From: Lachnospiraceae bacterium
GTDB lineage: Bacteria > Bacillota > Clostridia > Lachnospirales > Lachnospiraceae
DNA length: 32,788 bases
Direction: 5' to 3'
Assembly (NCBI GenBank): GCA_022799175.1
Contig: JAAWNY010000031.1
Coordinates: 1-32,788 of the forward strand
Numbering within the stretch: position 1 is the first letter of the stretch; each line of letters opens with the position of its first letter. Under the pieces are notes generated by a model. That model did not search any database. It was not told the origin of the DNA and saw only the letters and a program-made list of their open reading frames with translations. The position numbers and the translations under genes were made by a program. Shown here one piece after another: positions 32,578 through 32,788 of this stretch.

Positions 32578-32788
32578 ATTAGCCCGTATAGGCAGGATAA
32601 TATGGATAAATCAAATAATTGAAAGAAAAGCGAACATGGCAATAAATAGTTTCTAAACAAAATTGATTAGTAATTGTCGAGTTTGAGTGAGAGGGTAAAT
32701 CCTCGCAGGTCTTGAAAAATCAAATGTTTACGGTTAGAGGGAAGTAATTTCAGATTAGGCGGTATAGCCCCAATTACAAGGGCTGTAC

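Larger units (their letters stand above)
32449..32788. other. Gene-free 3' end with promoter and inverted repeats
   Basis: These 340 bases have no supported gene. They contain a good promoter (32476-32504), a perfect 9-base inverted repeat (32549-32577), a 13-base direct repeat TTTCTAAACAAAA at 32481 and 32650, and near the end GTATAGCCC/GGGCTGTAC, which can pair. The next gene or RNA presumably lies beyond the window. Confidence 0.45.

Overview
The window looks like chromosome of an anaerobic gut-type Clostridia, most likely Lachnospiraceae. This rests on the strong AGGAGG-type ribosome sites, the moderate GC with AT-rich intergenic gaps, the many sensor kinases, and fossil genes (Y-family polymerase/YolD, AI-2E permease) that read like Lachnospiraceae versions. 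The species cannot be named from the sequence alone.

Layout. (1) 1-286 and 11957-12266 carry related halves of a long inverted-repeat element. Between them lies a signalling block: a 1007-residue membrane protein of unknown function (286-3309), a two-component pair (histidine kinase 3369-5024, LuxR-type response regulator 5097-5741) and two large hybrid histidine kinases (6060-8660 and 9089-11674). (2) 12449-13741 is a GMP synthase that has lost most of its glutaminase domain. (3) 13857-15950 is an XRE repressor followed by a graveyard: an AI-2E permease tail, a small intact-looking 4Fe-4S protein, and a Y-family polymerase piece joined to a YolD-like piece. (4) 16090-16620 is a nitroreductase convergent with the next regulator. 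(5) 16617-31370 is the main interest: a PucR-type regulator divergent from a long, tightly spaced operon. The operon encodes a DUF2877 protein, an FdrA-like protein, a DUF1116 protein, a cyclase-fold metal hydrolase, an 8-oxoguanine-deaminase-like amidohydrolase, a cytosine-deaminase-like amidohydrolase, a DUF6198/YczE-like membrane protein, an AtoE-like transporter, carbamate kinase, an NCS2 nucleobase permease and OMP decarboxylase. (6) 31472-31750 is a LysR gene cut off after its DNA-binding domain, followed by about 1 kb of apparently foreign DNA with one unknown ORF and structured, promoter-bearing sequence.

How the genes may work together (inference). The DUF2877/FdrA/DUF1116 trio corresponds to the three-gene oxamate carbamoyltransferase of E. 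coli (AllFGH, formerly FdrA/YlbE/YlbF), which splits oxalurate phosphorolytically into oxamate and carbamoyl phosphate. Carbamate kinase then makes ATP. Here the usual allantoin genes are absent. Instead there is a heterocycle permease, two deaminase-type amidohydrolases and a ring-opening-type hydrolase. The natural reading is a fermentative pathway that imports an amino-substituted N-heterocycle, deaminates it, opens the ring to an N-carbamoyl (ureido) acid, and passes the carbamoyl group to phosphate for ATP. The AtoE-like carrier may move the acid product. The true substrate is unknown. The cytosine-deaminase-like enzyme has lost the usual HCDE metal/catalytic motif, so it is unlikely to be an ordinary cytosine deaminase.
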